Assembly (NCBI GenBank): GCA_031763025.1 | Contig: JASSKH010000004.1 | Span: forward strand, 124,001 to 188,000 | From: Macrocystis pyrifera | Taxonomy: Eukaryota; Sar; Phaeophyceae; Laminariales; Laminariaceae | Length of the DNA stretch: 64,000 bases | Direction of reading: 5' to 3' | Shown here: one piece after another, positions 1 to 10,770 of the stretch | Numbering within the stretch: position 1 is the stretch's first letter | How the letters are laid out: each line of letters opens with the position of its first letter | Notes under the pieces: generated by a model | The model's input: only the letters and a program-made list of their open reading frames with translations | Databases searched by the model: none | Told to the model about the DNA's origin: nothing | Made by a program: the position numbers and the translations under genes

Positions 1-1834
1 CGTGAACATACTGCAAAATTCGTATTAACGCGTGTTAAGATATACGCAACCCTTCACAACTTGTAGCCATCGCTGCTGGAACGATCCAGACGAAAATGTT
101 CGTCAAACAACTCCGTCATAAACAAAGAGCAAACGGCGTTGACAGCCCTACCACAGAGATTGTCTGGGGGAATCGATTCCTCTGTCGTCAAAGCCGTGAT
201 ATCGGAATAAGTCCGAAAAACAGATAGACACACAGGCGTTCGAGCATGAAGGTATCCCTGCAAAAAATCAATGGACTCTGTTCAACGTCTGGCCTTGGCT
301 ACGATGAGCATTCACTGCGAAAGAGAAAAACGAACGGGAATCTGAACACGCTCGACATCCACACCTTGTGCAGAATAGAACTTGCAAGGTACGGCAATAC
401 TCTCTTCACGATATTTGTGGCTCCATATGTGACACATCCGAAATGCCAGTTAGCATGGTGCGCACTCCCATCTTTAACTTAACGATGTGAGGAGACACGC
501 AGCTGTGTTGAAGGGTAGACAGGTCCAGTAGTCGTCAATAGCAAACCATCGTCGACGTCACTCTCAAGACGTTTGTAATTTAAACGTGAACGGCCTTCTA
601 GAAAGAGAAAGTTCTTTATGAACCCTGCATATGGTGTACGAGGTAGTTGATACAATCATTGTTAACGATGATTGCCCCCGTTGAACGCTGTGTTAACTCG
701 CACTCTTTGTAACCTAGGCATTTCTAACCTTTTCGGTAAGCGAGCTGACACGTCTAAACGTTTATAATGTAATCATTATGGGACGCACCCTCTATCATCC
801 ACTTTGTGATCCGAGAAGGCACGCCGTTAGGTTAGAGGGTAGTTTACGGAATTGAACATAAAACTCATCGCAACCACTCGGTGCAGTCATATCCCGTAGG
901 GTTCTTCTATACCGAGGCTTTGGCTCGTATGACCACCCGCTGTCCGTCGTAGGTCCCGATGGAATCCGGCCCACCTCGACGTTGAGGAAAGCTTTATTGG
1001 AAAATCTGGGTATATACTAAGTTGTAGTCATAGGACAGTTTCACCGTCTGGAATGTAAAGTCACAGTTTTGTATAGATGTTTTTTAACTTGGCAACATGA
1101 AACCGGTCTCGATTTCGACGCTATGGTTTCCTTCGAGTACAGGCGGCAACAAAGCAACTGGTACACATTAACAACACCCTCTACGCCTCAAGGCTGGGGT
1201 GGAAGGGCTTAGTTGTTTCCGTTGCACGTTCAGTAGCGTTGCTCATTAAGAACCATTTGTTTGTGGACACAAGTTGGATATTCGATCTACCAACAACGAT
1301 TTGAGTAGAATCTAAGACTTCGTTCCTTCAACTGTGAGGGCGGAAGGGGGATGATGCATAATTTACGATCGTCGGTCGGGGGTAAATATGATGCTTCTGT
1401 CGAAGGTGGAATGAGGCGACGCTTCTCCGTCGGAAAATTCATGTCAAACATATACATTGGCGAACGAGATTGTGGTGCGGTAATATGCTATGCGGTAGGG
1501 TGTAACTTTTACAACATTTTGAAAAAAGTCGTATCCAATAAAGGGTTCTCCGGGCTCGTAATGAAGTTGTATGCTGTGCTCATGAACGGTATTGCTTGTA
1601 AGATTTTTCAAGCTAAACCTCGGAATGTATAATCCAGGCATTGTTGCGTCTTGGGTTGATTGTCATAACGAATAATAACAAATATCATGTACTGGTAGAC
1701 AATTGTTGTTGCCCTCGATGAAATGCATTCGAGCACTGTTCTCACTCTGATTGCCTTTTTTCTTCGTGAAGTCGCAGTTGGAGTTGGTCATAGTCTAGTA
1801 CAAAAGTAAATTGTCATGTTTTTTTATTCGTCCC
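1..1834. other. Non-coding stretch, nothing recognised
   Basis: The short open frames here show no family motif, no repeated domain and no convincing splice pattern. I see no transposon protein, tRNA or array. It is best read as intergenic or decayed sequence. Confidence 0.5.
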
Positions 1835-1988
1835 GGTCCTTACTTCCACCGACATACCTGGTAGTCGTACAGCAGTAAATGGTCAGGAGTATTTAAGGAA
1901 CGCTAATTGTTTAGTATGAACTGCACACCTGTCCTTACTTTGAAGGACACAGATGTGGTACAGCAGTAAATGGCCAGGCATTTAAGGG
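1835..1988. repeat. Imperfect tandem duplication, ~95-bp period
   Basis: Two similar segments, about 1835-1899 and 1930-1988, share the order tccttactt, then gtacagcagtaaatgg and ccaggcatttaagg-like sequence. The spacing is about 95 bp. This is a local duplication with no coding content. Confidence 0.55.
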
Positions 1989-2444
1989 CGTTACCAAGAG
2001 TCACCCCATGGTAGGGGTTGCACGTTTTGGGCGGAAGGTTTCTGACCAATTGAGTTCCTTAAGTGAGGAACTACCAGTTGGGATGAAAAATTTAGTCGTA
2101 TATTCGTTTTAGGACTAGCGCATACAAGTGCCGGTCGGATGGCCCAAACGAATTTCTTCCAAGTATTGTATCGGGTGAGATATTGAGTCCCTAATGTGAG
2201 GGGCTCAGGAACGTCGGGTGCACCCCTACTGTGGGATGGCTCCCAAAAAATCACATCGTATCTTCATGGTATTGCCATGGTACACGGCGTACAGCTCAAG
2301 GTTCCATATTTCACATCATTTTCTGATCTATCCAACGGATCCCTCTCACCAAAAACGTTCGAGGCACGTTTTGTTGTTTTACGTTTTTTTCCTTTTGTCA
2401 TTAAAATATTCTCTTTAGATTTGTTTTATTTGTTTTTTTTCTTT

Positions 2445-2511
2445 TCAAAGCAACGCGTGTCGCCTGCACCACCTGTACCTGACGAGGCGAATGACTCCCT
2501 GTCTGCGGAAT

Positions 2512-2545
<34 letters not shown>

Positions 2546-4765
2546 GACAATGTGAGCACGTCGGATCGAGGTAGGGGGGAGGTGGTGGGTGAGCTGGACT
2601 ACATCCTGACTCACTTCGACGACCTCCACGTGACGTGGGGTTTGATCTGGACACGTTTCTGTAGGAGCACGCACGGCAGGCACTTGCCGCCGGCGAGGCC
2701 GGCGACCTGACAGCCGAGATGATGAGTTCGTCTCAAGAAGGTGCGGTTGATGCCTCCTCGGCCCCGATAGGGAGGACTAAACAGCCGAGACGATGGGTTC
2801 GTCTCAAGTAGACGTTATAATTGTTTTCTCGGTTCCGGCAGGGAGGGCAGAGAACGACCCGTACGATGTATCAGCCTCTAATAGCGGCCAAGGAAACGGT
2901 GCGGATACCCCCGTGGTTCTGTCAGGAAGGCCTGCACACGCGCCCAGTAGGGGGCCGAACCCGAGGTCAGAGCCAACGCCTGGAGAGTGAACGTGCTGTC
3001 CACCAGCGTAGGACGAACGATGAAGTCGCAGACACGCTGCTTGCGGCAGCGTACGATTGGTAGACGAAGCCTGGGAGTATCCTGAAACGCGCATCCTGGA
3101 CGACGGAGGACGCAGTGGCCTCGATGGCCGAAGGACCAGCTGTGGAGAATAACCAAGAGTTGAGCGTGTGTGTAACGAGTTTTTTTCCTGAAGACGTCCA
3201 AGCGCCCCCGCAGTCCGTAGCAGATGTAGAGCGTTCCTAGTATATAGCGGCGTGGAACAAATCCATGAAAATTGAGTTGGACAGCCACAAAGCGACCGGT
3301 ACGCACGAAGCCACGACACCGCCACAAGGGCGGAAAACTGTGGGTGCAAAGTGGGTTTTACCTACAAGACAGACAAGGATGGCCTCGTAGTAAAGACAAA
3401 GGCCAGACTTGTGACTAAGGGGTTTAGCCAGGCGCAGGATGCAGATTACTTTCAAACGCTTGTACCAACTCCCTCGTCAGCGTAAGTTAAAAGTCAGGGG
3501 AATGTTGCCAATGAACATGGTTTGGAGATCTTCCATCTGGACGTCGCACAAGCGTTTTTCGCGAGAAACTCGACGCCGATATATATATATGAAACTATCC
3601 AATGGGTCTGGTGACATGCCAGGAAATATCGTCAGCCTGAACAGAGATCCCTGCATGTTTTAAAGCACAGAGGACGACAGTGGGACGTATTCTTGATAGA
3701 TACCATGGTACAGTACGATACAGAGCAGCGAAGGTCTGGTCCGTGTGTGTTTCGCATGGTTGTGGATGACAATTGAGAACTGAGCATGGCCGTACATGTA
3801 CATGACACTGAGGTCGCAGGATCGGACGAGACATGCAGAGACTTCCATGCCGCGCTAGTTACGAAATTCCCCACGACTATCCTCGCCGAACTACCCTAGT
3901 ACACTGGTTGTACTTTCAAACGCGATGGGGGATTGAGGACATTGGAGATTATGCAGAAGGTTTTATTGAGAGCATGCTGAATTGTGTTGTAGTTAGCGCA
4001 TCCCCTGTCATGCCCGCGATCCTCCGTGTGGAGTTAGATCCAAGAGAGGAGGGCGAACCTGGAGAAGACTAGCCGTATATGGAGGCTGTGGGCAGCTGGA
4101 TCAAGCTGTCCACCATGACAAGGTCGGACATCTCTAACGTTATGCGTGCTGTGGCGCGCCACTTCCACAACCCTACGGAGAGGCACTGGAAAGCAGTTTT
4201 TGAAGATTGTGGCATGCCTTCACGGAATCAGGTTTTTGGGATTGACTGTTGTGCGGGGCTCGAGATCGGACTTGACTGCATAGAGTGATGACGATCATAC
4301 TGACAAGTCAAACGGTAGGTGCTCGGTATCGGGGACGGTGATCACCGTGGGGAGCGCAGCCATCGGTCGGGCAAGTAGCACGCAGAGGTGCGTTACGTTG
4401 TCCACAGCAGAAGCCGAGTACGTCGCCGTTGCCGAGGGTAAAGGGGTGGAGGAAGCTTTGTTCTTGGGTGCAGGGGTTGTCGCTTGTTTGTCCAGAGCCA
4501 AGCGGAGTATGTGTCCAGGTTTTTGAGGATAACCAAGGGATCACACAGTTGACTGAAACTCTTATTGGTCTGCGCAGAGCAAACTCATCGTCGTACGATT
4601 TCGTGTAATTAGAGAGCTATTTTGTGCTAAGAATATTGACATAGTTTGTAATTTTCGGACGAGCATAACGTGAGTGCTTTGACGAAATCCTTTGCTGTGA
4701 CCACTTTTAGGTCTCATCGTAGGTTCTTGTTGAATCTGCTTGTGGGGAGTGAGAAAAAAGGGGGT
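2445..4765 (+). mobile_element. Ty1/copia LTR-retrotransposon remnant (3' half of Pol)
   Basis: This is the decayed 3' half of a Ty1/copia polyprotein, which would copy element RNA into DNA. In order I see a low-complexity hinge (2445-3240) with a Gly run and the peptide ENDPYDVSASNSG; reverse transcriptase from about 3241 (AAWNKSMKIELDSHKATGT, then VGAKWV, KARLVTKGFSQAQDADYF, FHLDVAQAFF); a damaged catalytic region near 3790-3830, where the expected hydrophobic-x-D-D box is no longer intact; and RNase H near 4380-4470 (TLSTAEAEYVAVAEG), followed by the usual C-terminal region. The reading frame shifts at about 3358 and many stops interrupt it, so it is dead. No integrase, gag or 5' LTR is visible upstream, so it is 5' truncated near 2440. 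A purine tract (4751-4764) follows RNase H, as a polypurine tract would. Confidence 0.88.
2512..2544 (+). repeat. G33 homopolymer in the copia hinge
   Basis: There are 33 consecutive G. In the copia hinge frame these are GGG glycine codons after AEW. The run probably expanded from a poly-Gly coding stretch. Its length could be unreliable in sequencing. Confidence 0.85.
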
Positions 4766-6260
4766 ATGAGCATTGTTCGACGTGTTTCATGTTTGAGTGA
4801 TGCGAGGAATAATGCGACAGGTCGCCACCCTGCGCTACTTTGAGGGGCATGAGGAAGTAAGGCACCACTTGCCATTTATTTTCTGGCCATGGTCCTCATT
4901 TGGAATGTGGCCGTTGTTTCGATTGCAATGATTTGAAATATATGTGTTTTGCAGGGGAGGTTGACCCGGTGGCCGGGTTTTCTCTTGCCGTTGGCTGCTC
5001 TTAGGTTCTTGTGAAGCGGTGACCGAGGTAGGGTAAGGGTAAGGGACGCAGGTGTTTCTGGCAGCAGGAAAGCAGAGCTTCGCTTCTTCTGATTTAGATC
5101 TTCTTATTGGAGGCGAGAGCTGAGAAGATGCTCTGTTAGAGAAGTGAGAGGTAGGGAGGAGGGACTCGACGCCCAGATATACTCGTCCCACCCTGAGCCA
5201 CAAGTTCTCCTAAATTCCTCTTATCTGATGTACTCCTACAGAACTTTTCTATGCCCTCCGATCGTTCTTCTGCGAAATATACGAACTTCCCATTTCGTGG
5301 TCCTATCTGCGTTAAGGAACACTAAGGGGTTATCCGCCCTAGGGAACATTCCTAAAAGAACGCTACTCTCGACTAACGGAATTTCCGCCGGTTTAACCCA
5401 TTCTTTGGGTTATTCTCGCATTCGTGAGACTACAAGACTGCAACATATCATCTGTATCTATAGTCCCTAAGTACTCTACTCGTATCACATTCTAGCATGT
5501 TTTGAATATCCATTTGGACTCGTCACTGCTATGGACGGCCAGGGAGAGTATTCGTTCGGATCATTCCGGCAGAGACGGTTGAAAGTTGTAGAGGGTTGCG
5601 TGTATCGTCGCAAGCGTTACACTGAATTTTGGCGTGTGCTCATGACGAAAGTTTCAGCACTCCGCTCTCTCTCCTCCTCTGTCCTCTAATACAACGACTA
5701 TCGAGACTCTCATCAGTGGTTCCAAACTACCCCCCCCATGTTTCTATGTATTATCACACTATTGCTGTTTTTTTCATATATTGTTGTCTTTCATACGCGA
5801 GAGCGTGAGCTTCCTAAATTATACGAGAAACCACGCTCAGTTAGAGTGCTACAAGCTAAGCGTCAGTAAAATGAAGCACGTACCATGCATGTGGGACAAC
5901 GACATATACATGCGACCACCGCTCGTCCTCTGCGTCGTTGAAGGTTTCACACCAAAACCTCTTACTCGAGTTAAATGCCATCGTAAAGGCACACCAGGGC
6001 ACCTGCTAATAAATGTAATCATGCTTAACCTCTCCGTTCACAGCGGAGTAGTGTAGCCTCAACGGCGCTTTCAGTCGTTTATCAAATTGTTGCAAACACG
6101 GCGTCAGCTGATGTCCGATTGAGTGGTTGATACTTAACTTTGAACGTTGTGTACTATACACCTGGTACGATTGACTGGTGTTCGCGCCTGTCTGACATTG
6201 TTGCGTTTCGCTATCATATACGATTTACTTTGAATAGATTTTCTCGCATTAGACAGAAAA
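4766..6260. other. Possible decayed 3' LTR, then unassigned sequence
   Basis: The sequence starting tgagcattgttcg directly after the purine tract is where a 3' LTR would begin. No second copy exists in the window, so LTR ends cannot be fixed. Beyond that (about 5500-6260) I see no gene. A telomere-like gtagggtaagggtaaggg occurs near 5030. Confidence 0.3.
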
Positions 6261-6272
6261 GCGTCGCTACTG

Positions 6273-6301
6273 TGGCCCTACCGCCATGGGGGCGGTAGGA
6301 C
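6273..6301. repeat. Short perfect hairpin
   Basis: The arms CCTACCGCC and GGCGGTAGG face each other across a loop of about 6 bases. No role is evident. In a eukaryotic context it should not be read as an intrinsic terminator. Confidence 0.45.
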
Positions 6302-6369
6302 CTTCTATTCCCTTACACTTGAATGTATCCGTAGTTTTTTATGCTCATCTAGTCACGCTCCCATCCACA

Positions 6370-6605
6370 AGGTGCAGAACCGTGAGCGCGAAGCCCGAAC
6401 GATAAACGGTCAAAAATCGTCCGGTGCAGAAAAAAAAAATAAGCGTCGCAACCCGGGAATTGAACCCAGCATCGAAATCATGGTGCTAACGATCACAAAT
6501 AGTCGAACGGTAAAAAATCGTCGGATTCAAAAAGAAGAAGGAAAAACATCGCAACCCGGGAGTTGAAACCAGCATCGTAATCATGGTGCTGGGTACCATA
6601 GACCG
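6370..6605 (-). repeat. Tandem pair of tRNA-like (SINE-like) units
   Basis: Two units about 105 bp apart carry, on the minus strand, a T-arm/B-box such as GGGTTCAATTCCCGG followed by GTTGCGA and a T run that could end Pol III transcription. Unit 1 is centred near 6445-6490, unit 2 near 6550-6600. Upstream of the T-arm both share gcaccatgatt and cgatgctgg. No full cloverleaf with a 7-base anticodon loop can be folded, so these look like tRNA-derived remnants, not functional tRNA genes. A true tRNA with unusual spacing is less likely. Confidence 0.45.
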
Positions 6606-7082
6606 CGGAGCTACAGTATATCGACACCTCACTCAAGAAATAAGCGACCATCCGGAAGGAGAACAAACCAAACGCAAGAATCCAGACAGCGCTTTGTAAA
6701 ACGGGGAAACCTTTTGTACACCACGTAAGTGGTGATACTTTTGTTCTGCAGAACATGCAGTAGAGTAAAAGCAGACAGCAGCATCGGCAGCAGCAGGAGC
6801 ACTCTCACGCAACCGAAAATTTTTACCACTCCTGTGGGACAGTAACCCCAGCTGTCGCTGCAGGTACTGGTACGCGTTACTGCTGTTATTCCTTTTACCT
6901 GGTGTCCTGTACCTAACATCGGCTTTGCCGCCGTACGTGGCGTAGAAAGCCGTAGATCGTGCACAACAGCCTCATGGTAGCGTCGTCGTTGTCGTTGCTA
7001 ATGTGGTTGCCTCTACCCAACCAGTGTCTGCAGTTTCATACATTTGGTTCACTATTTGATGCGCAAAATAGAGATACTTCAA
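6606..7082. other. Unassigned sequence
   Basis: No recognisable coding or RNA feature. The open frames carry no family motif. Confidence 0.4.
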
Positions 7083-7193
7083 TTACGAGATACCATAGTA
7101 AACGACCAAATATTGTCAGTAAAAATAGGTAAATATAAACATTTTTGTGTGAATCATAGGTCCTATTTACTATGATCTCCGGAATAGAGCATA
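7083..7193 (+). mobile_element. MITE, ccatagtaaa/tttactatgg family, copy 1
   Basis: About 110 bp with imperfect terminal inverted repeats: ttacgagataccatagtaaa on the left, and tttactatgatctccggaa on the right. The core ccaaatattgtcagtaaaaa is shared with the copies at 18.5 and 51.8 kb. It is non-autonomous, as no protein is encoded. Confidence 0.75.
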
Positions 7194-8605
7194 CCTGTGC
7201 CCGCAGGATCCTGCAATAAACACAACTAGAACATAGCGAAATGAAGTACGAGACGACAATACCCAATCCAATCGGTCACGCAAACCAAAGCATCCGCGAA
7301 AGCCACATGGTTCAACTCAGCATGCTATTGCAGCATGTTACGGGCCGGAAAACGGACTCGAGCGCTCCTGTCAAAATTTCGCTTATGTATCCTTTGAAAA
7401 ACACAACAACGATGTGTTGTTATGTTTGCTTCGACGTTGCCGCTCTCGAAGCAGGGGGGTCGTCTTCAACACAGAGAAGATGACACATGGGTGCCCAGGG
7501 ATCTACGTCGAACGGGCCCAAGCGTCTGAGAGTCCAAGGAGGCGTACAGAGTGAGATCCACGTGTGCGATGCCCTAGGTGAGCCCGGAAGTAAGTTTGTT
7601 TCGTCTTCTGTGGACTGTCTGACCTGTACGACTAGCCAGTCCAACACAAAGGACTATCTATGATTGGTCGAATCTAATCGGGACTGTGAACTTTATGAAG
7701 AAAAAACTTTTCCGCCGTCCCCATGCTGATAAAGCAATATTTTTTTTCGAGAAACCCGTGACAATGGAATGCCGAGAGAAACGACCTCCGTCCACAAACA
7801 CCAAGTGTGCCATCATTTCGCCTCCGTCACCTCGATCAAGAAGTACCCTGTATCCGAGCCTGAGGTATGAGCACATAATATTTGTCGCAAAAGTCTTCGG
7901 GTCGACCACTCCCTTCGAGTTGCCCTGACGTAGGGGTCTTCCTCCCTCGTACCACATACCAGAGAGTGTACCTGGTACTGAAATATTGTCATAGACTGGG
8001 ACTGCTGTACAACGAAAACAAGCAGAATGCAATCCCACCCTATAGACGCATGGGACCGTTTGGCCTTTATAGTTGTATCCTCGAACGCCCCTTGCATTTC
8101 CGTCTTTACTGGTATGCTGCTGTACCAGGGTACGAGGGTACGAGGGGTACCAGGTACCACTGCGAACGGAAATTTATGAACTTTTTGGAAATCATACTCG
8201 TACTATTAATATTAATAGCTTCGAAACGTTCCTTATATTTCCGTCCAAAATTGCAGTTATATATTGTGTGCACTAATAATGGGGTCACTCGGCCGCCAGC
8301 CATCGACGACAGCCACATAACGGGTACCACGTGTAGCTGTAGGAATACTCGTAGCGTCAAGATGCGTACATGTATACCAGTATACCTGAGTATGCGTTGA
8401 GGTACCCCCGTGTTCTTGCTTGTGCATACATACTCGTACTGTTTTCACAAGATGTCGACAGGTATGCGTCTGCTGCTGCACTCGGTACCTACTCTGGTAC
8501 TTATGTACCTGGTATGCTCTTGATTGAACAGGCAGCTATTATTAAAAAGCAACAACTGTGAAATCGATGATTTCGTCTACACTCAACTCATATTTGCATC
8601 ATCCA
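7194..8605. other. Unassigned, rich in GGTACC-type palindromes
   Basis: No gene recognised. The stretch is dense in short palindromes of the type taccaggta and ggtacc (for example near 7970, 8120-8160 and 8490-8515). Confidence 0.4.
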
Positions 8606-8756
8606 TGTGTGTGTTCTTCACATTGAACCGTTCTTCTACTCGTCCACATCTAGCACACCCATTGTCCGTGCTGATTGTTCACCCTAGGGAGACACAAGCT
8701 TCGTGGTCACAAACTACGTACAGCACAGAGATATTGTAGTACATCGCCATGCAGTT
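8606..8756 (+). repeat. Dispersed repeat D, copy 1
   Basis: Matches 13621-13770 in the same orientation. Both begin gtgtgtgttcttcacatt, then accgttctt, and continue through gagacacac/gagacacaa and gtggtcacaaa/gtggtcacata to cacagagat. It encodes no clear protein. Confidence 0.7.
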
Positions 8757-9621
8757 CGTATTATTAACGACTCCAAAGCCGATTAGACGGCGCAAGTAAG
8801 TGCCGTTCGATCGTCCCAGGTACGACAACCACAACAACATTGACATTCATACGCCAGCAACCCAAACACATTGAAAGAGAATAATAAAAAAAAGGAAACA
8901 ACCCGAAAATACTATGGAAGGAAAATAAAACAAAAGACAATAAAAAATGCCCCGGGCCGAAATCGACACGCAAGGAGAAAAGGAGATATCCCGGACAACC
9001 AACGAAAATGTTTGGGGTTTTAGCCAGAATCAGGTATGCCTGGCCACTTTTGGGCCAAAAGCAGGTACACACTAAAAACAAGTACAAATTACGCGCTAGG
9101 GCCCCGGCTATCGGCCCGACTGACACCTTACCTGATTTTGGCTCGAAAAGGCCATCTCTGCTACTGGCCAGGCTGATATCGTACCTAATTTTGACTCGAA
9201 AAGGCCTGGAATGCCTGATTTTGTCTACTGTGTCCAGCTTGCAACAGATTTTGGCGAGTTTTGAACCAATCAGAGAGGACATTCGTACACTGCTGTTTTT
9301 TCTCTGCGTCTGCGTCTGCGGTCCCTCGGTTGCAATTCTTGTGTTAAAACTCTGTACTCGTCCGTATGTACGAATTTTTGCTTGCATACGTACGTTCATT
9401 TCAATGTTTCTTCTTTGGGGGGAACGATGTGCTTCAGTTATGATGTGTGCTTGGTTGTTTTTTATGGTCTTGGGAGTTATGTACCGTGGACACAGACGGC
9501 AGGTCGTCTGTCGCACCCTGCGTCGAAGTGGTCTCAGATTTGGTACGGCAAAATAATTTCGTGCCCAGCAGGCGGTTCCGCTAGGATGGCAGAGAAGCTT
9601 CAGAGTTGGCAATGGGGCGGC

Positions 9622-9638
9622 GGGGGGGGGGGGGGGGG
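9622..9638 (+). repeat. G17 run flanking LINE-2 on the left
   Basis: Seventeen consecutive G adjoin the LINE-2 3' end. The opposite flank (10463-10479) also has seventeen. I read the pair as the duplicated target site. Confidence 0.8.
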
Positions 9639-10462
9639 CGTACTCATTTGTTGCTTGCCTTAGTCATTTGACCATTGACCACGCATCCCTTTCGAGACGG
9701 AGCACCGTTCCTACTCCTAATAGAGACACCTCCAACAATTGGGCGCTCATTACGTTGTTTCAATAAATTACATAGAAACTTTTTGCTAGTCTTATCCCCT
9801 TCCTGTTTGGCCTCCTGTGGCCACCATCTATCTCCTAGGATAGCGGTCGTTTTCTCGCTGCTATTCATTGTATCAAACTCCTCCATGTCACATTCGTCTA
9901 TTTTACTCATCTCCTCTTCTAACACATCCCGTTCCTTCTTGTATATTTCACATTCTCCTACTATGTGAGTTCTATTATCTATTGCTTTGCCACACGGGCA
10001 CATCTGTGCGTCTACTTCCTCCTCTTCCCGGCTACTGGTGTACCTCTTTCTTCTTTCTGGCAGGTCCAGGTCCCCTACACGAAAGCGCAGTTTCAGCGTT
10101 TTCGCGAAGTCCATTGGGCCATGCAAATACGTTTTCATTCCTATTCCTTCCCTCAATCCCCCGTATATCTCCAAGTATTTTTCCGATTCCACCTTGTTTC
10201 TTAGCGCTAGCCTTTCTCTTCTTTCTATCCTTTCTTCTACTTCTGCCTTGTACCTCCCAAACTTCCCGGCGGACAACATCTCTGCTTGGTTTCCCCCTAG
10301 ATCCTTCCATACTTTCTCAACTACGCCATCCCACCTTGTTCCAGCTCGTTCTTTTGATATTTTCTCCCATACAGCTCTATCAACTATGGCTGGCAACCTT
10401 TTTTTGGCATGTTCCTTACTTTATATTGCCAGTTCAACTTTATCATGTCTCTATTTGGCGAT
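9639..10462 (-). mobile_element. LINE-2: 5'-truncated non-LTR retrotransposon inserted in oligo-G
   Basis: About 820 bp holding only the C-terminal part of a non-LTR retrotransposon protein on the minus strand. It sits between two runs of 17 G and splits repeat X at the position where the uninterrupted copy (12060-12075) has G7 in the repeat's own orientation. The stop codon TGA (9644-9646) lies about 5 bases from the homopolymer, so the 3' untranslated region is almost absent. The 5' end at about 10455 is a simple truncation, typical of incomplete reverse transcription. A second copy of the same 3' end lies at 50.69-50.94 kb. Confidence 0.85.
9644..10396 (-). CDS. C-terminal part of a LINE reverse-transcriptase protein (zinc-knuckle region)
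   Basis: About 250 residues are open, followed by TGA. There is no ATG at the start; the frame is entered by truncation, with one likely frameshift near 10396 because KLNWQYKVRNM continues the protein in another frame. Visible parts are a charged helical region, the stretch LKLRFRVGDLDLPERRKRY, and then CPCGKAIDNRTHIVGEC, which matches the C-x-C-x8-H-x4-C knuckle found after the RT domain of many LINEs. The tail contains GDRWWPQEAKQEGDK and ends in SIRSRNGAPSRKG. The RT catalytic domain and endonuclease are missing, so it cannot act alone. It is well preserved, which suggests a recent insertion. The clade was not assigned. Confidence 0.8.
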   Translation of the reverse strand: MPAIVDRAVWEKISKERAGTRWDGVVEKVWKDLGGNQAEMLSAGKFGRYKAEVEERIERRERLALRNKVESEKYLEIYGGLREGIGMKTYLHGPMDFAKTLKLRFRVGDLDLPERRKRYTSSREEEEVDAQMCPCGKAIDNRTHIVGECEIYKKERDVLEEEMSKIDECDMEEFDTMNSSEKTTAILGDRWWPQEAKQEGDKTSKKFLCNLLKQRNERPIVGGVSIRSRNGAPSRKGCVVNGQMTKASNK

Positions 10463-10479
10463 GGGGGGGGGGGGGGGGG
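10463..10479 (+). repeat. G17 run flanking LINE-2 on the right
   Basis: Seventeen consecutive G, followed by cgccaaaataaac, which corresponds to acgcaccagaacaaag after G7 in the uninterrupted X copy. Confidence 0.8.
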
Positions 10480-10770
10480 CGCCAAAATAAACACTCTTGG
10501 CACTCCGGCCGTGGCGAAATAAACGAAGGCTGGTGACCCTCTGCAGGTCCAAATCGAGCCAGCGGTACCTATACCCTGAAAACAACAAATTAATCCAATT
10601 TTTGGAGGCCACACGCTCTATGTTCAGGCGCAAAAAAAAACGTTTATTGATTTCATTTAGAAAACACCCCTCGTAGGGTTCGTTTTCACTTGGTTTTAGT
10701 ATTTCCTGAGTTGGCCCAAATGGACCTGGTATACCTGATTTTGGCCACAACCCAAATATTTTTTTGACAG

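Larger units (their letters stand above)
9005..10770 (+). repeat. Repeat family X, left copy, interrupted by LINE-2
   Basis: The left half (about 9005-9638) contains reiterated cctgattttg-type motifs and segments such as cctcggttgcaattc and ggacacagacggcag. The right half (about 10463-10770) carries actcttggc, ggtgaccct, ttcaggcgcaaaaa and cctgattttggcc. Both halves align, in reverse, with 11700-12450, where they are contiguous across a G7 run. Between the halves here sits the LINE-2 fragment. A long minus-strand open frame across 8764-9612 is probably an accident of this repeat. Confidence 0.75.

Noticed and set aside
6273..6301. Bacterial-type terminator hairpin
   Set aside because: No T run follows, and the window is eukaryotic.
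8764..9612. 282-codon minus-strand open frame
   Set aside because: It lies on repeat X and a low-complexity A-rich flank; the inverted copy at 12 kb does not keep the frame, and no domain is visible.
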